Notes: a model not told the origin generated them from the sequence alone. A stretch of 64,000 nucleotides of DNA from Silanimonas sp. (GCA_018334015.1 JAGXTI010000031.1:1-64000); one strand, 5' to 3'. Positions 43,012 to 52,495 are shown, numbered from the stretch's first letter. Translations and numbers: made by a program.

Positions 43012-44466
43012 ATGAGTCCCCAAGAACTTCCCACCGCTCCGGCCCGGAAGGCCGACACCTACAGCGATAAGGTGGTGATGCAATTCAGCATCATGACCGT
43101 GGTCTGGGGTTTCGTCGGCATGCTGGTCGGCGTGATCCTGGCCGCCCAGATGTACTGGCCGGCGCTGAACTTCGACACGCCTTGGCTGAGCTTTGGCCGT
43201 CTGCGTCCGCTGCACACCAACGCGGTGATCTTCGCTTTCGGCGGCTGCGCCCTGTTCGCCACCTCGCTCTACGTGGTGCAGCGCACCTGCCACGTGCGGC
43301 TGATCTCCGACAAGCTCGCCGCCTTCGTGTTCTGGGGCTGGCAGGCGGTCATCGTCGCCGCCGTCGTGACCCTTCCGTTGGGCCTGACCCAGGGCAAGGA
43401 ATACGCCGAGCTGATCTGGCCGATCGACGTCCTGATCACCGTGGTCTGGGTGGCCTATGCCGTGCTGTTCTTCGGCACCATCGCCAAACGCAAGGTGGCC
43501 CACATCTACGTGGCCAACTGGTTCTTCGGCGCCTTCATCATCGCCGTGGCGGTGCTGCACATCGTCAACTCGCTGGCGCTGCCGACCTCGTGGACGCACA
43601 GCTACCCGATCTACGCCGGCGCTGTCGATGCCATGGTGCAGTGGTGGTACGGCCACAACGCAGTCGGTTTCTTCCTGACCGCCGGCTTCCTCGGGATCAT
43701 GTACTACTTCGTGCCGAAACGCGCTGGCCGACCGATCTACAGCTACCGCTTGTCGATCGTGCACTTCTGGTCGCTGATCGCCATCTACATGTGGGCCGGT
43801 CCGCACCACCTGCTGTTCACCGCCATCCCCGACTGGGCGCAGAACCTCGGCGTGGTGTTCTCGCTGGTGCTGCTGGCACCGAGCTGGGGCGGTGCGATCA
43901 ACGGCATCATGACCCTGTCGGGCGTCTGGCACCTGCTGCGCACCGATCCGATCATCAAGTGGCTGATCGTCTCGCTCTCGTTCTACATGATGAGCACCTT
44001 CGAGGGTCCGATGCTCTCGATCAAGACGGTCAACGCGCTCGCCCACTACAGCGACTGGGTGATCGGCCACGTCCATTCCGGTGCGCTCGGCTGGGTGGCG
44101 ATGATCTCGATCGGCGCCATCTACATGCTGATCCCGAAGATGGTCGGCCTCAAGGACATGGCCTCGATGCGGCTGGTCGATGTGCACTTCTGGATGCACA
44201 CCATCGGCGTGCTGGTCTATGCCGTCTCGATGTGGATCTCGGGCATCGGCCAGGGCCTGATGAGCCGCGCCACGAACGTCGACGGCACGCTGACCTACAC
44301 GTGGACGGAAATCGTCGTGTTCACCTACCCCTACTACCTGATGCGTCTGGCCGCCGGCCTGATCATCCTCGCGGGCATGGTGGTGATGATCGTCAACGTC
44401 GTCCGCACGGTGCGCCAGTCGCGCGGCATGGTCGACACGCCGGTGCTGGCACCGGCCCACGCCTGA
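43012..44466 (+). CDS. ccoN: cbb3-type cytochrome c oxidase subunit I
   Basis: 484 residues with about 12 membrane helices. Haem and copper ligands are visible as [45 protein letters not shown] and [19 protein letters not shown], which include the His-rich segments for haem b, haem b3 and CuB and the Tyr in [10 protein letters not shown] typical of cbb3 enzymes. It is the catalytic subunit reducing O2 to water at very low oxygen. It leads ccoNOQP, with ccoO 10 bp downstream, and is preceded by FNR-like boxes. Confidence 0.97.
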   Translation: MSPQELPTAPARKADTYSDKVVMQFSIMTVVWGFVGMLVGVILAAQMYWPALNFDTPWLSFGRLRPLHTNAVIFAFGGCALFATSLYVVQRTCHVRLISDKLAAFVFWGWQAVIVAAVVTLPLGLTQGKEYAELIWPIDVLITVVWVAYAVLFFGTIAKRKVAHIYVANWFFGAFIIAVAVLHIVNSLALPTSWTHSYPIYAGAVDAMVQWWYGHNAVGFFLTAGFLGIMYYFVPKRAGRPIYSYRLSIVHFWSLIAIYMWAGPHHLLFTAIPDWAQNLGVVFSLVLLAPSWGGAINGIMTLSGVWHLLRTDPIIKWLIVSLSFYMMSTFEGPMLSIKTVNALAHYSDWVIGHVHSGALGWVAMISIGAIYMLIPKMVGLKDMASMRLVDVHFWMHTIGVLVYAVSMWISGIGQGLMSRATNVDGTLTYTWTEIVVFTYPYYLMRLAAGLIILAGMVVMIVNVVRTVRQSRGMVDTPVLAPAHA

Positions 44467-44476
44467 GGAGTTCGCC

Positions 44477-45082
44477 ATGAGTCACGAGAAAATCGAAAAG
44501 AACGTGGCCCTGATGGGCATCCTCATCGCTGTGGTCATCAGCTTCGGCGGCCTTGCCCAGATCCTGCCGCTGATGCACCAGGCCGAGATGATCGAGCCGC
44601 TGCCGGGGGTCAAGCCCTACCCGGCACTGGAACTGGCCGGGCGTGACGTCTACATCCGCGAGGGCTGCTACAACTGCCACTCGAAGATGGTGCGCACGCT
44701 GCGCTTCGAGACCGCCCGCTACGGCCACTACTCGCTGGCCGGGGAGTCGGTCTACGACCGGCCCTTCCAGTGGGGCAGCAAGCGCACCGGCCCTGACCTC
44801 GCACGCATTGGTGGTCGCTATTCCGACGAATGGCATCGCGTCCATCTGATCGATCCGCGGTCGGTGCTGCCGAACTCCAACATGCCGGCCTACCCCTGGC
44901 TGGAGCATGCGATGGTCGACGGTGAGCAGGTGGCCCGGCGGATGCGCGCCCTGCAGCGGCTCGGCGACCCCTACACCGACGAGGAGATCGCCAACGCGGC
45001 GGCTGCGGTGGAAGGCAAGACGGAACTCGACGCGCTCGTGGCCTTCCTCCAGGGCCTCGGCAAACACGCCCCGAGGGAGTGA
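44477..45082 (+). CDS. ccoO: cbb3-type cytochrome c oxidase subunit II (monohaem c)
   Basis: 201 residues: one N-terminal membrane helix ([20 protein letters not shown]), then a periplasmic cytochrome c domain with the haem site [17 protein letters not shown] and the axial Met region [20 protein letters not shown]-like sequence precedes the ATG. It passes electrons from CcoP to the CcoN core. It follows ccoN by 10 bp and precedes ccoQ by 3 bp. Confidence 0.97.
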   Translation: MSHEKIEKNVALMGILIAVVISFGGLAQILPLMHQAEMIEPLPGVKPYPALELAGRDVYIREGCYNCHSKMVRTLRFETARYGHYSLAGESVYDRPFQWGSKRTGPDLARIGGRYSDEWHRVHLIDPRSVLPNSNMPAYPWLEHAMVDGEQVARRMRALQRLGDPYTDEEIANAAAAVEGKTELDALVAFLQGLGKHAPRE

Positions 45083-45085
45083 ACC

Positions 45086-45229
45086 ATGGTTTCTGGAATC
45101 GTCACCGCATTGCTGCTGCTGGCCTTCGTTCTCGGCGCCTTCTGGCTGTTCGTCCTGCGCCGTGCCAGCGACTTCGACCGCATCGCGCGGCTGCCCCTTG
45201 AAGATCACACCCCGGAGGATCGGCCATGA
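45086..45229 (+). CDS. ccoQ: cbb3 oxidase small subunit CcoQ
   Basis: 47 residues: one membrane helix (IVTALLLLAFVLGAFWLFVL) followed by a short charged tail RRASDFDRIARLPLEDHTPE. Length, topology and place between ccoO and ccoP are those of CcoQ/FixQ, which stabilises the oxidase complex. A GGGAG site precedes the ATG, and its last 4 bp overlap the ccoP start (ATGA). Confidence 0.92.
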   Translation: MVSGIVTALLLLAFVLGAFWLFVLRRASDFDRIARLPLEDHTPEDRP

Positions 45230-46200
45230 GCGCATCCTGGTCCTGGTTCGTCATCATCCTGATCGTCATCAACCTCGGCGGCTGCGTCTGGCTGCTCTGG
45301 TACACCTCGCGGCGGCGCAGCAAGAGCCTGCCCACCGGCGAGACCACCGGCCACACCTGGGACGGCGATATCACCGAGTACAACAAGCCGCTGCCGCGCT
45401 GGTGGATCAACCTGTTCTACCTGACCATCGTCTTCACGATCGCCTACCTGGTGCTGTTCCCCGGTTTCGGCAACGTCCAAGGCGTGCTCAACTGGAGCGC
45501 CTCGGCCCAGCACGATGCCGACCGCGCCGAGGCCGACCGGCTGTTCGCCGAACGCTACGCACGCTTTGAGCAGATGCCGCTGGCCGAGATCGCGGCCGAC
45601 CCTGAGGCGCTGACGGTGGGGCGCAACCTGTACGCCAAGAATTGCGCCGCCTGCCATGCCTCCGATGGCGGCGGTGCCCGTGGCTTTCCCAACCTCACCG
45701 ACGACGTCTGGCAGTGGGGCAGCACCCACGAGGCGATCCTGACCAGCGTCGCCCAGGGGCGGGTCGCGGTGATGCCGCCGCTGGCCGCGGCACTCGGCGA
45801 CGATGCCACCATCACCGCCGTCGCCACCTACGTGCAGCAGCTCGGTGGCATGAGGGTCGATACCGGCCTCGCGGCGGTCGGCAAGGCCCAGTACGAGATG
45901 GTCTGCGCGGCTTGCCACGGCATCGACGGCCGGGGCAACGAAGCCCTTGGCGCCTCCAACCTGACCGATGCCGACTGGCTCTACGGCAAGGACCTGGCCA
46001 GCATCCGCGAGGGCATCATTTACGGTCGGCATGGCGTGATGCCGGCGATGGAGCCGATCCTGGGTCCGCTGCGCACGCGTCTCGTCACCGCCTACACGCT
46101 CTCGCTCAGCCCCGGCGGTCAGGCCGCCATCGCCCAGGCCCGTTCGGCTCCGGCAACGGCATCGGCCAGTCCGCCGACCGGCACCGGACAGGCGCCCTGA
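45226..46200 (+). CDS. ccoP: cbb3-type cytochrome c oxidase subunit III (dihaem c)
   Basis: 324 residues. Two N-terminal hydrophobic segments (WFVIILIVINLGGCVWLLWY; NLFYLTIVFTIAYLVLFPGF) flank the TTGHTWDGDITEYNKPLPRW family signature. Two cytochrome c domains follow with CAACHASDGGG and CAACHGIDGRG haem sites and distal Met ligands in VAVMPPL and HGVMPAM. It accepts electrons from soluble cytochromes. The last 20 residues are a Thr/Pro/Ala-rich tail. It overlaps ccoQ by 4 bp. Confidence 0.97.
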   Translation: MSASWSWFVIILIVINLGGCVWLLWYTSRRRSKSLPTGETTGHTWDGDITEYNKPLPRWWINLFYLTIVFTIAYLVLFPGFGNVQGVLNWSASAQHDADRAEADRLFAERYARFEQMPLAEIAADPEALTVGRNLYAKNCAACHASDGGGARGFPNLTDDVWQWGSTHEAILTSVAQGRVAVMPPLAAALGDDATITAVATYVQQLGGMRVDTGLAAVGKAQYEMVCAACHGIDGRGNEALGASNLTDADWLYGKDLASIREGIIYGRHGVMPAMEPILGPLRTRLVTAYTLSLSPGGQAAIAQARSAPATASASPPTGTGQAP

Positions 46201-46207
46201 GGCCGCC

Positions 46208-46501
46208 ATGGCCAGCGAGCCGCGGATCGAACACGCCCCGAGAAGCTGGACCCAGCGACTCGGGGCGATCCTCTGGCCCTCCTTCTTCACGGCCGGCGTG
46301 ATGACCATGGTGTTCTTCGCGTTCGTCGATCCGCTCGACCTGCGCGACATCACCTTTCCCGACCTCGAGTTCGAAATCGGCCGCGGTCTCGGCTATACCC
46401 TCTGCTTTCTGATGTTCTGGGCCGCCACCGCCAGCTCCAGCCTGTTCACCTGGATCCTCCTGCGACCGGCCAGCCGCTTCAACCAACCGCTGAAGGACTG
46501 A
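46208..46501 (+). CDS. Small membrane protein inserted in the cco operon
   Basis: 97 residues with two membrane helices: GAILWPSFFTAGVMTMVFFA and LGYTLCFLMFWAATASSSLF. The segment between holds DPLDLRDITFPDLEFEIGRG. I know this as a conserved hypothetical found between ccoP and ccoG in related bacteria, but not as a named gene; a role in oxidase assembly is inferred from place. It lies 7 bp after ccoP and 5 bp before ccoG, so it is within the operon. Confidence 0.8.
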   Translation: MASEPRIEHAPRSWTQRLGAILWPSFFTAGVMTMVFFAFVDPLDLRDITFPDLEFEIGRGLGYTLCFLMFWAATASSSLFTWILLRPASRFNQPLKD

Positions 46502-46506
46502 AGGCT

Positions 46507-48057
46507 TTGGGCAAGCCGCTGCCGCTGAAGGTCGTCGATGACGGCGAGATGTACGTCTCCGAGGCCAAGATCTACCCGCGCGAGATGGCCGGCCGTTTCC
46601 AGCGCCTGCGCTACTGGGCGGTCTACGTGCTGCTGGGCCTGTACTACGGCGTGGCCTGGATCGAGATCAACGGCCAGCAGGCCGTGCTCTGGGATTTGCC
46701 GGCGCGCAAGTTCCATGTCTTCGGGCTGGTGTTCTGGCCGCAGGATTTCATCTTCCTTGCCCTGCTGCTGGTGATGGCCGGCCTCGCCTTGTTCTTCTTC
46801 ACCGCCCTGGCCGGGCGCCTGTGGTGCGGCTACGCCTGCCCGCAGACGGTGTGGACCGAAACCTTCCTCTGGATCGAACGCTGGACCGAAGGCGACCGCG
46901 CCAAGCGCATGAAGCTCGACGCCGCGCCCTGGAGCCGCGACAAGCTCCTGCGGAAAAGCGCGAAGCATTCGCTCTGGGTGCTGTTCGCGCTCTGGACCGG
47001 CTTCACCTTCGTCGGCTACTTCACCCCGATCCGTGAGCTGGCCGACCGCCTCATGCCCTTTGAATGGGGCGGCTGGGAAACCTTCTGGGTGCTGTTCTAT
47101 GCCTTCGCCACCTGGGGCAATGCCGGCTTCCTGCGCGAGCAGGTCTGCAAGTACATGTGCCCCTACGCGCGCTTCCAGAGCGCGATGTTCGACCGCAACA
47201 CCCTGATCATCGCCTACGACGACCGCCGCGGCGAACCGCGTGGCCCGCGCAAGCGCGGCAGCCTGACGAGCGTGCTGGAACGCGCCCGCGGTCTGCTCGG
47301 CAAGGACGATGCCGAAGGCTGGGTGGCCTGGTTCGCCCGCCACAAGAGCGCGGCCGACCTCGCCGCCGGCGCACGCGGCACCACCTCGGTGATCGATGAC
47401 GCCATCGCCGTGGCCGAACGCGCCAAGCCGGTCGGCGAAGCGCTCGGCGACTGCATCGACTGCACCCTGTGCGTGCAGGTCTGCCCGACCGGCATCGACA
47501 TCCGCAACGGCCTGCAGTACGAGTGCATCGCCTGCGGGGCCTGCATCGACGCCTGCGACGAAGTGATGGGCAAGCTGGGCTACCCCAAGGGCCTGGTCGG
47601 CTACACCAGCCAGAACCGGGTCGATGGCCGACCGGCTCGGGTGCTGCGCGGCCGGATCTGGCTCTACGGCGCGCTGCTGCTGGTGCTGGGCGCCGGCATC
47701 GTCGTCGGCATCGCCCTGCGCACGCCACTGATCGTCGATGTGCTGCGCGACCGCAACGCGCTCTACCGCACCCAGCTCGACGGCAGCATCGAGAATGGCT
47801 TCACGCTGCGCCTGATCAACCGCGCCAGCGAAGCCCGCGACATCCGCATCCGGGTCGGCAGCGGCCCGCAGGGTCTGGCGCTGGCCCGCGACCCCGGCGC
47901 GATCCGCTTGGCCCCCGGCGAGGTGCACACCGTGGGTCTGGCGCTGGCCGCGCCGGCCGGTGCGGTGCGGGGGCGTGCCGATGTGGTGCTGGTGTTCGAG
48001 GACGCCGCCGCCGGGCTGCGGGTCGAGGAGGAGACGCGCTTCTTCGGCCCGCTCTGA
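46507..48057 (+). CDS. ccoG: Cytochrome oxidase accessory protein CcoG (FixG-like ferredoxin)
   Basis: 516 residues, probably from a TTG at 46507 with GAAGG just upstream; the first ATG (46549) would lose the conserved start. Membrane helices with GRLWCGYACPQTVWTETFLW and a CKYMCPYARFQSAMFDR segment are followed by two 4Fe-4S sites (DCTLCVQVCPTGIDIRNGL; CIACGACIDACDEVMGKLGY) and a C-terminal Ig-like periplasmic domain. CcoG is proposed to reduce Cu2+ for oxidase assembly. The next same-strand gene, fixH, is 1.4 kb away behind an antisense gene. Confidence 0.95.
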   Translation: MGKPLPLKVVDDGEMYVSEAKIYPREMAGRFQRLRYWAVYVLLGLYYGVAWIEINGQQAVLWDLPARKFHVFGLVFWPQDFIFLALLLVMAGLALFFFTALAGRLWCGYACPQTVWTETFLWIERWTEGDRAKRMKLDAAPWSRDKLLRKSAKHSLWVLFALWTGFTFVGYFTPIRELADRLMPFEWGGWETFWVLFYAFATWGNAGFLREQVCKYMCPYARFQSAMFDRNTLIIAYDDRRGEPRGPRKRGSLTSVLERARGLLGKDDAEGWVAWFARHKSAADLAAGARGTTSVIDDAIAVAERAKPVGEALGDCIDCTLCVQVCPTGIDIRNGLQYECIACGACIDACDEVMGKLGYPKGLVGYTSQNRVDGRPARVLRGRIWLYGALLLVLGAGIVVGIALRTPLIVDVLRDRNALYRTQLDGSIENGFTLRLINRASEARDIRIRVGSGPQGLALARDPGAIRLAPGEVHTVGLALAAPAGAVRGRADVVLVFEDAAAGLRVEEETRFFGPL

Positions 48058-48069
48058 GCGGCTTGCCCG

Positions 48070-49341
48070 CTACTGGGCCAGCCAGAGCTTGTCGAGATGC
48101 GGGAAGTTCCATTTCTCGGCCGACTCCAGCCCGACGATGCGATCGCCACAGTCGGCTGCCGCAAGATCGAGATCCTTGAGGAAAATCGGCTCGCGTTTGC
48201 GGGCGTTGAAGAACACCCGCACCTTCGGGGTGAGCAGCGAGCCCTCGCCCTGGTCGAGCACCACGGCAAGCCGTTCGGACTCCAGCCGCACCAGCGCACC
48301 GACCGGGTAGATGCCGATGCTGCGCACGAAGGCCTTGAACACCTCGGGGTCGAAATGCCCTTTCCAGCCGATCATGCGCTGCAGCGATTCCGCCGGACCC
48401 CAGGCTTTCTTGTAGGGCCGGTTCGAAGTGATCGCGTCGTAGACGTCGCAGACCGCGCCCATCTTCGCCATCCGGCTGATGGCCTCGCCGGCAAGCCCAT
48501 GCGGGTAGCCGCTGCCGTCGATCTTCTCGTGATGGTGCAGGGCCACATCGAGCACCGGCTCGGAGGCCGTGCCACCCAGTTTGAGCATCTCCCAGCCGCG
48601 CTGCGGATGGGCCTTCATGATGCGGAACTCCTCGTCGCTGAGCGCGCCGGGCTTGTTCAGCACCTCGAGCGGCATGGCCGCCTTGCCGAGGTCGTGCAGC
48701 AGGCCGGCGGCCCCGGCGTCGCGCACCCCGGCCTCGTCGAGGCCAAGCCGGCGCGCCAGCGCCAGCATCAGGGCGCAGACCGCGACCGAGTGCATGTAGG
48801 TGTATTCGTCGTGCGACTTCAGCCGGGCCACGCTGATGAAGGCATCGGGATGGCGACCGACCGAGGCATTGATCGCATCGACCAGGGGCATCACCGATTC
48901 CGGGTCGATGGCACGGCCGAGCCGGGCGTCGCCAAACAGGGCGATCACCTTTTCCTTGCCCTGCTGGACCAGCCGGCGGGCACTTTGGATCTCGTCCTCG
49001 ATGGCGCTTGGGCAGGCCAGCACCGCCGGGGCCGCCGGAGCTGGGGCCGTCGGTGGAGGAGGCGGCGTTTCCGGGGCCGGGGTCTGCGCTGGGCTCAACG
49101 GCAGGGCCGCCTGCGCTTCATCGCCAGCGTTCGGTTCGGGGGCCGGGGCTTCCGGGGCCACATCCAGCCCCTTGTCGGTGTCGATGATCAGTTCGTCGAT
49201 GCCGCCCTGGGCCAGCAACAGGATGTCGCCGGCCTCCAGCAGGAAACCGTTCTTGACGAAGGCATGGTGGTAACCGCTCCCGCCCAAGCGGTGGAACCAC
49301 ATGCCCGGCACGACGCGTTCGATGGGGACTGGCTTGAGCAC
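48070..49341 (-). CDS. HD-GYP domain cyclic-di-GMP phosphodiesterase
   Basis: 423 residues from a GTG at 49341. The N-terminal domain (ERVVPGMWFHRLGGSGYHHA, FLLEAGDILLLAQGGIDEL) is the DUF3391-like part, followed by a Pro/Ala-rich linker and an HD-GYP domain with AGLLHDLGKAAMPLEVLNKP, HPQRGWEML, HHHEKIDGSGYPHGLAGEAI and AVCDVYDAITSNRPYK. The complete set of His/Asp ligands and Gly-x-Gly-Tyr-Pro suggests an active c-di-GMP hydrolase. It sits antisense between ccoG and fixH, breaking the cco operon. Confidence 0.93.
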   Translation of the reverse strand: MLKPVPIERVVPGMWFHRLGGSGYHHAFVKNGFLLEAGDILLLAQGGIDELIIDTDKGLDVAPEAPAPEPNAGDEAQAALPLSPAQTPAPETPPPPPTAPAPAAPAVLACPSAIEDEIQSARRLVQQGKEKVIALFGDARLGRAIDPESVMPLVDAINASVGRHPDAFISVARLKSHDEYTYMHSVAVCALMLALARRLGLDEAGVRDAGAAGLLHDLGKAAMPLEVLNKPGALSDEEFRIMKAHPQRGWEMLKLGGTASEPVLDVALHHHEKIDGSGYPHGLAGEAISRMAKMGAVCDVYDAITSNRPYKKAWGPAESLQRMIGWKGHFDPEVFKAFVRSIGIYPVGALVRLESERLAVVLDQGEGSLLTPKVRVFFNARKREPIFLKDLDLAAADCGDRIVGLESAEKWNFPHLDKLWLAQ

Positions 49342-49347
49342 CCGGCG

Positions 49348-49353
49348 ACTGTA
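49348..49353 (-). promoter_or_regulatory. Candidate -10 giving a leaderless HD-GYP mRNA
   Basis: On the minus strand TACAGT ends exactly 6 nt before the GTG start (spacer CGCCGG). It follows the same rule as the fixH hexamer at 49458-49463 on the other strand. Confidence 0.4.
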
Positions 49354-49457
49354 TCCGTCCGATCAGGCCCCGTCAGCGACGGCGTCCTCGCTTTACCGCT
49401 TGGCCGACGCCCCTGACAGGGATTGACCCAGCGCAAGCCGTGAAGTCGTCCTTCCCC

Positions 49458-49463
49458 TAGTCT
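49458..49463 (+). promoter_or_regulatory. Candidate -10 giving a leaderless fixH mRNA
   Basis: TAGTCT lies exactly 6 nt before the fixH ATG (49470) with spacer GCGGCC and no ribosome site. If real, fixH-ccoI-ccoS has its own promoter, consistent with its separation from ccoG by the antisense HD-GYP gene. Confidence 0.4.
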
Positions 49464-49469
49464 GCGGCC

Positions 49470-49994
49470 ATGAGCCTGCCTCCGCCCGCGCCGCTGGCCC
49501 CGCCGCCCTCTCCGGAGCGCCCGCGCCGTTTCGGGCTCGCGCTGGTGCTGGTGATCGGCATCCCCTTGAGTGCCTTGGTGTCCGGCGTGACCTTCCTCAG
49601 CATCGCTGGCAGCGGCGGGCTCGACCGGGTGGCCGACGAGGTGCAACGCACCGGCCGCATCCAGCAGACCAAGCTCGATGACGATCTCGCCGCCCGCGCC
49701 GCCGGGCTGCGCGCCGAGGCGCGGGTGAGGGCGGGCCGCCTGCACCTGCGCCTGCACGGGGTCGATCCGCCCGCCCTGGTGCTGCGTCTGGAGCACCCCA
49801 CGCAGGCGGTGTACGACCGCTCCCTGACCCTGCAGGCCGATGGCCAGGGCGGCTGGTCGGCGGCTTGGCCCGAGCCGCTGGTGGCCTGGAAGCTGGTGCT
49901 GTCGCCGCCGGAGGGCGGCTGGCGGATCAAGGCCCGCTGGCCGCGCACCGCCGAGGGCGAGGTCGTGCTCGAGCCGGCCTTTCGGGCCCCCTGA
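49470..49994 (+). CDS. ccoH: FixH/CcoH family oxidase assembly protein
   Basis: 174 residues. A Pro-rich cytoplasmic start is followed by one membrane helix (FGLALVLVIGIPLSALVSGV) and a periplasmic domain with DEVQRTGRIQQTKLDDDLAA and immunoglobulin-like strands (RLHLRLHGVDPPALVLRLEH, WKLVLSPPEGGWRIKARWPR). The asparagine-tyrosine signature of classical FixH is weakly kept, so the call leans on place: the next gene, ccoI, starts directly after its stop. FixH/CcoH stabilises the cbb3 complex. Confidence 0.82.
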   Translation: MSLPPPAPLAPPPSPERPRRFGLALVLVIGIPLSALVSGVTFLSIAGSGGLDRVADEVQRTGRIQQTKLDDDLAARAAGLRAEARVRAGRLHLRLHGVDPPALVLRLEHPTQAVYDRSLTLQADGQGGWSAAWPEPLVAWKLVLSPPEGGWRIKARWPRTAEGEVVLEPAFRAP

Positions 49995-52349
49995 ATGGCT
50001 CCGGCCGATGGCCAGATCGACCTGCGGGATTGCCGCCATTGCGGCGAGCCGCGGCGTGAGGGCGCGCCGCCCGGCTATTGCTGCCAGGGCTGCGCCGCCG
50101 CCGCCGCCTGGATCGACGGCAGCGGCCTCGGCGCCTATTACCGGCTGCGCGAAGGCCCGGCCCCACGGGTCGAGGCGCAGGCCGATCTTTCGGCCTGGGA
50201 CCGCGCCGACCTGCAGGCGGCCTGGGTCGAAGCGGTGGGTGCGGGGCGGCGCGCCACCCTCGCGGTCGATGGCATGCACTGCGCGGCCTGCGCCTGGCTG
50301 ATCGACAAGGCCCTGCGCCGCGAAGCCGGCGTGCTGGAGGTGCGTGCCAACGTGCTGACCGCCCGGGTGCGGATCGATTACGACCCGGCCGCCGTGCCCC
50401 TGTCGGTGCTGGTGCGGCGGATCGCCGCGCTCGGCTACCGGCCCTCCCTGCCCGGATCGCCGGCCCGCGAGGCGCAACGCCGCCGCGACCGCCGCTCGAT
50501 GCTGCTGCGGCTCGGCATCGCCGGCCTCGGCACCATGCAGGCGATGATGTTCTCCGAGGCGCTCTACCTCGACACCACCGGCAGCATGCCGATCGCCACC
50601 CGCGACGCCTTCCGCTGGATCACCGCCCTGCTCTCGGCACCGGTGGTGTTCTACGCCGGCGCGCCCTTTCTGCACGGCTTCTGGCGGGAAATGCAGCTGC
50701 GCTCGCCGGGCATGGACACCCTGATCGGCAGCTCGGTGCTGATGGCCTGGGGCGGCTCGGTGATCGAGACCGTGCGCGACGGGCCGCAGGTCTGGTTCGA
50801 CGCGGCGGTGATGTTCGTTTTCTTCATGCTGATCGCCCGCCATTTCGAGCGCCGCGCCCGGCACGCCTCGGCCTCGCGGATCGACGCCCTGGCCGGTGCC
50901 CAGCCGGCGCTGGCCTGGCGCGAGCGCGAGGGTCGGCTGGAGCAGGTGCCGACCAGCGAACTGGCGGTCGGCGACCGCCTGCACCTCCACGCCGGGCAGA
51001 CCCTGCCGGCCGACGGCCTGCTGCTCGATGACGCCGCCGATCTCGACGAGGCCCTGCTCACCGGCGAATCGCGGCCGCGCCGTCGCCAACCCGGCGACCT
51101 CCTGCTGGCCGGCAGTGTGCTGCGCAGCGGCGAGGTCCGTCTGCAGGTGGCGGCAGTCGGCGCGGCCACCGTGCTGTCGACCATGGTGCGGCGGGTCGAG
51201 GCGGCGCAGCAGGCCCGCCCGCCGCTGCTCGACTGGGCCGAGGCGCTCTCGCGCCAGGCCGTGCTGGCGACCCTGGTGCTGGCCGTGCTGGTGGGCGGCT
51301 GGTGGCTCGTGGTCGATCCGCCGCAGGCCTTCCCGATCGTACTCGCCGTGCTGGTGGTCACCTGCCCCTGCGCGCTGGCACTGGCAGTACCCACCGCGCT
51401 GGCGCGGGCCAACGGCCTGCTCGCCGAGCGCGGTGCGCTGGTGCTCTCCGGCGAGGCCCTGCACCGGCTCTCCAGCATCGACACCGTGGTGTTCGACAAG
51501 ACCGGCACCCTGACCCGCGGCCAGCCCACGCTGATCAGCACCATCACCTATGCCGGGCTCGACGCCGAAAGCGCCCGCCGCCATGCCGTGGCGCTGGAAG
51601 CCGGCAGCCATCACCCCTTGGCCCGCGCTTTCGGCCACGGCCCGTGCCCACCGGTCGAGGCGCGCCGTTCGGTGGCCGGCCAGGGCATCGAGGGGCGCAT
51701 CGAGGGCCGGCTCTGGCGGCTGGGCCAGGCCGGTTTCGCCGTGCCCGGGCAGGCCGATGACGATGGTGTCTGGCTGGCCTGCGAGGGCCGGGCGGTGGCG
51801 CGCTTCGAGATCGATGATCCGATCCGCGAAGACGCCGCCGCCGTGGTCGCCGCGTTGGCCCGCCACCACGAGGTGCATCTGCTGAGCGGCGATGCCGCGC
51901 CACGGGTCGCGGCCATGGCCGCGCTGCTCGGCCTGCCGGCCGCGCAGGTGCAATCGCGCTGCACGCCCGAGGGCAAGTGCGCAGCGATCGCCGCCCTGCA
52001 GGCGCGCGGCCGCAAAGTGCTGATGGTGGGCGATGGCATCAACGACGCCGCCGCGCTGGCCGCCGCCGATGTTTCGGTGGCGATGGCCAACGGCGCGCCG
52101 CTGGCCCTGCGCCAGGCCGATGTGGTGCTCTCCGGCGAGCGTCTGGCCGGCGTGTCGGAACTGCTCGGCATCGCCGTGGCCGCCCAGCGCACCATCCGCC
52201 AGAACCTGGGTTGGTCGATCGGCTACAACGCCCTGGCCCTGCCGGTGGCGGCCATCGGCGCGATGTCGCCGGGCTGGGCGGCACTCGGCATGGCCGCCTC
52301 GTCCCTGTTGGTCAGCGCCAACGCCTGGCGCCTGCGGAGTCCCCCATGA
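49995..52349 (+). CDS. ccoI: Copper-exporting P-type ATPase for cbb3 assembly
   Basis: 784 residues. An N-terminal Cys-rich segment (DCRHCGEPRREGAPPGYCCQ, GC) and an HMA domain with VDGMHCAACAWLIDKAL precede the ATPase: phosphatase TGES motif (LLTGESRPRR), transmembrane CPCALALAVP, phosphorylation DKTGTLTRG, nucleotide-binding HP in GSHHPLARAF, and GDGINDAAALAAADV. This is the FixI/CcoI type that delivers copper from the cytosol for the CuB site. It starts immediately after the fixH stop and overlaps ccoS by 4 bp. Confidence 0.96.
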   Translation: MAPADGQIDLRDCRHCGEPRREGAPPGYCCQGCAAAAAWIDGSGLGAYYRLREGPAPRVEAQADLSAWDRADLQAAWVEAVGAGRRATLAVDGMHCAACAWLIDKALRREAGVLEVRANVLTARVRIDYDPAAVPLSVLVRRIAALGYRPSLPGSPAREAQRRRDRRSMLLRLGIAGLGTMQAMMFSEALYLDTTGSMPIATRDAFRWITALLSAPVVFYAGAPFLHGFWREMQLRSPGMDTLIGSSVLMAWGGSVIETVRDGPQVWFDAAVMFVFFMLIARHFERRARHASASRIDALAGAQPALAWREREGRLEQVPTSELAVGDRLHLHAGQTLPADGLLLDDAADLDEALLTGESRPRRRQPGDLLLAGSVLRSGEVRLQVAAVGAATVLSTMVRRVEAAQQARPPLLDWAEALSRQAVLATLVLAVLVGGWWLVVDPPQAFPIVLAVLVVTCPCALALAVPTALARANGLLAERGALVLSGEALHRLSSIDTVVFDKTGTLTRGQPTLISTITYAGLDAESARRHAVALEAGSHHPLARAFGHGPCPPVEARRSVAGQGIEGRIEGRLWRLGQAGFAVPGQADDDGVWLACEGRAVARFEIDDPIREDAAAVVAALARHHEVHLLSGDAAPRVAAMAALLGLPAAQVQSRCTPEGKCAAIAALQARGRKVLMVGDGINDAAALAAADVSVAMANGAPLALRQADVVLSGERLAGVSELLGIAVAAQRTIRQNLGWSIGYNALALPVAAIGAMSPGWAALGMAASSLLVSANAWRLRSPP

Positions 52350-52495
52350 ACTCGCTGCTGTTCCTGATTCCGATCTCGATGCTGCTGTTCGGCGTGGCCA
52401 TCGTTTTTTTCATCTGGGCGGTCCGCAGCGGGCAGTTCGACGATCTCGACAGCCCGCCCATCGACCTGCTCACCGACGACGACGATGCCCCTTGA
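52346..52495 (+). CDS. ccoS: cbb3 oxidase maturation protein CcoS
   Basis: 49 residues: MNSLLFLIPISMLLFGVAIV with FFIWAVRSGQFDDLDSPPID and a final acidic tail LLTDDDDAP. This is the full-length CcoS pattern (single helix, then FxWAv.sGQFdDLd.p). It is required for haem and copper insertion. It overlaps ccoI by 4 bp and the following transporter by 11 bp. Confidence 0.95.
   Translation: MNSLLFLIPISMLLFGVAIVFFIWAVRSGQFDDLDSPPIDLLTDDDDAP

Noticed and set aside
42952-44478. 508-codon Asp/His/Gln-rich minus-strand frame opposite ccoN
   Set aside because: Antisense shadow of a conserved oxidase gene.
49188-51953. 921-codon minus-strand frame opposite fixH and ccoI
   Set aside because: Antisense shadow; the ATPase motifs lie on the plus strand.
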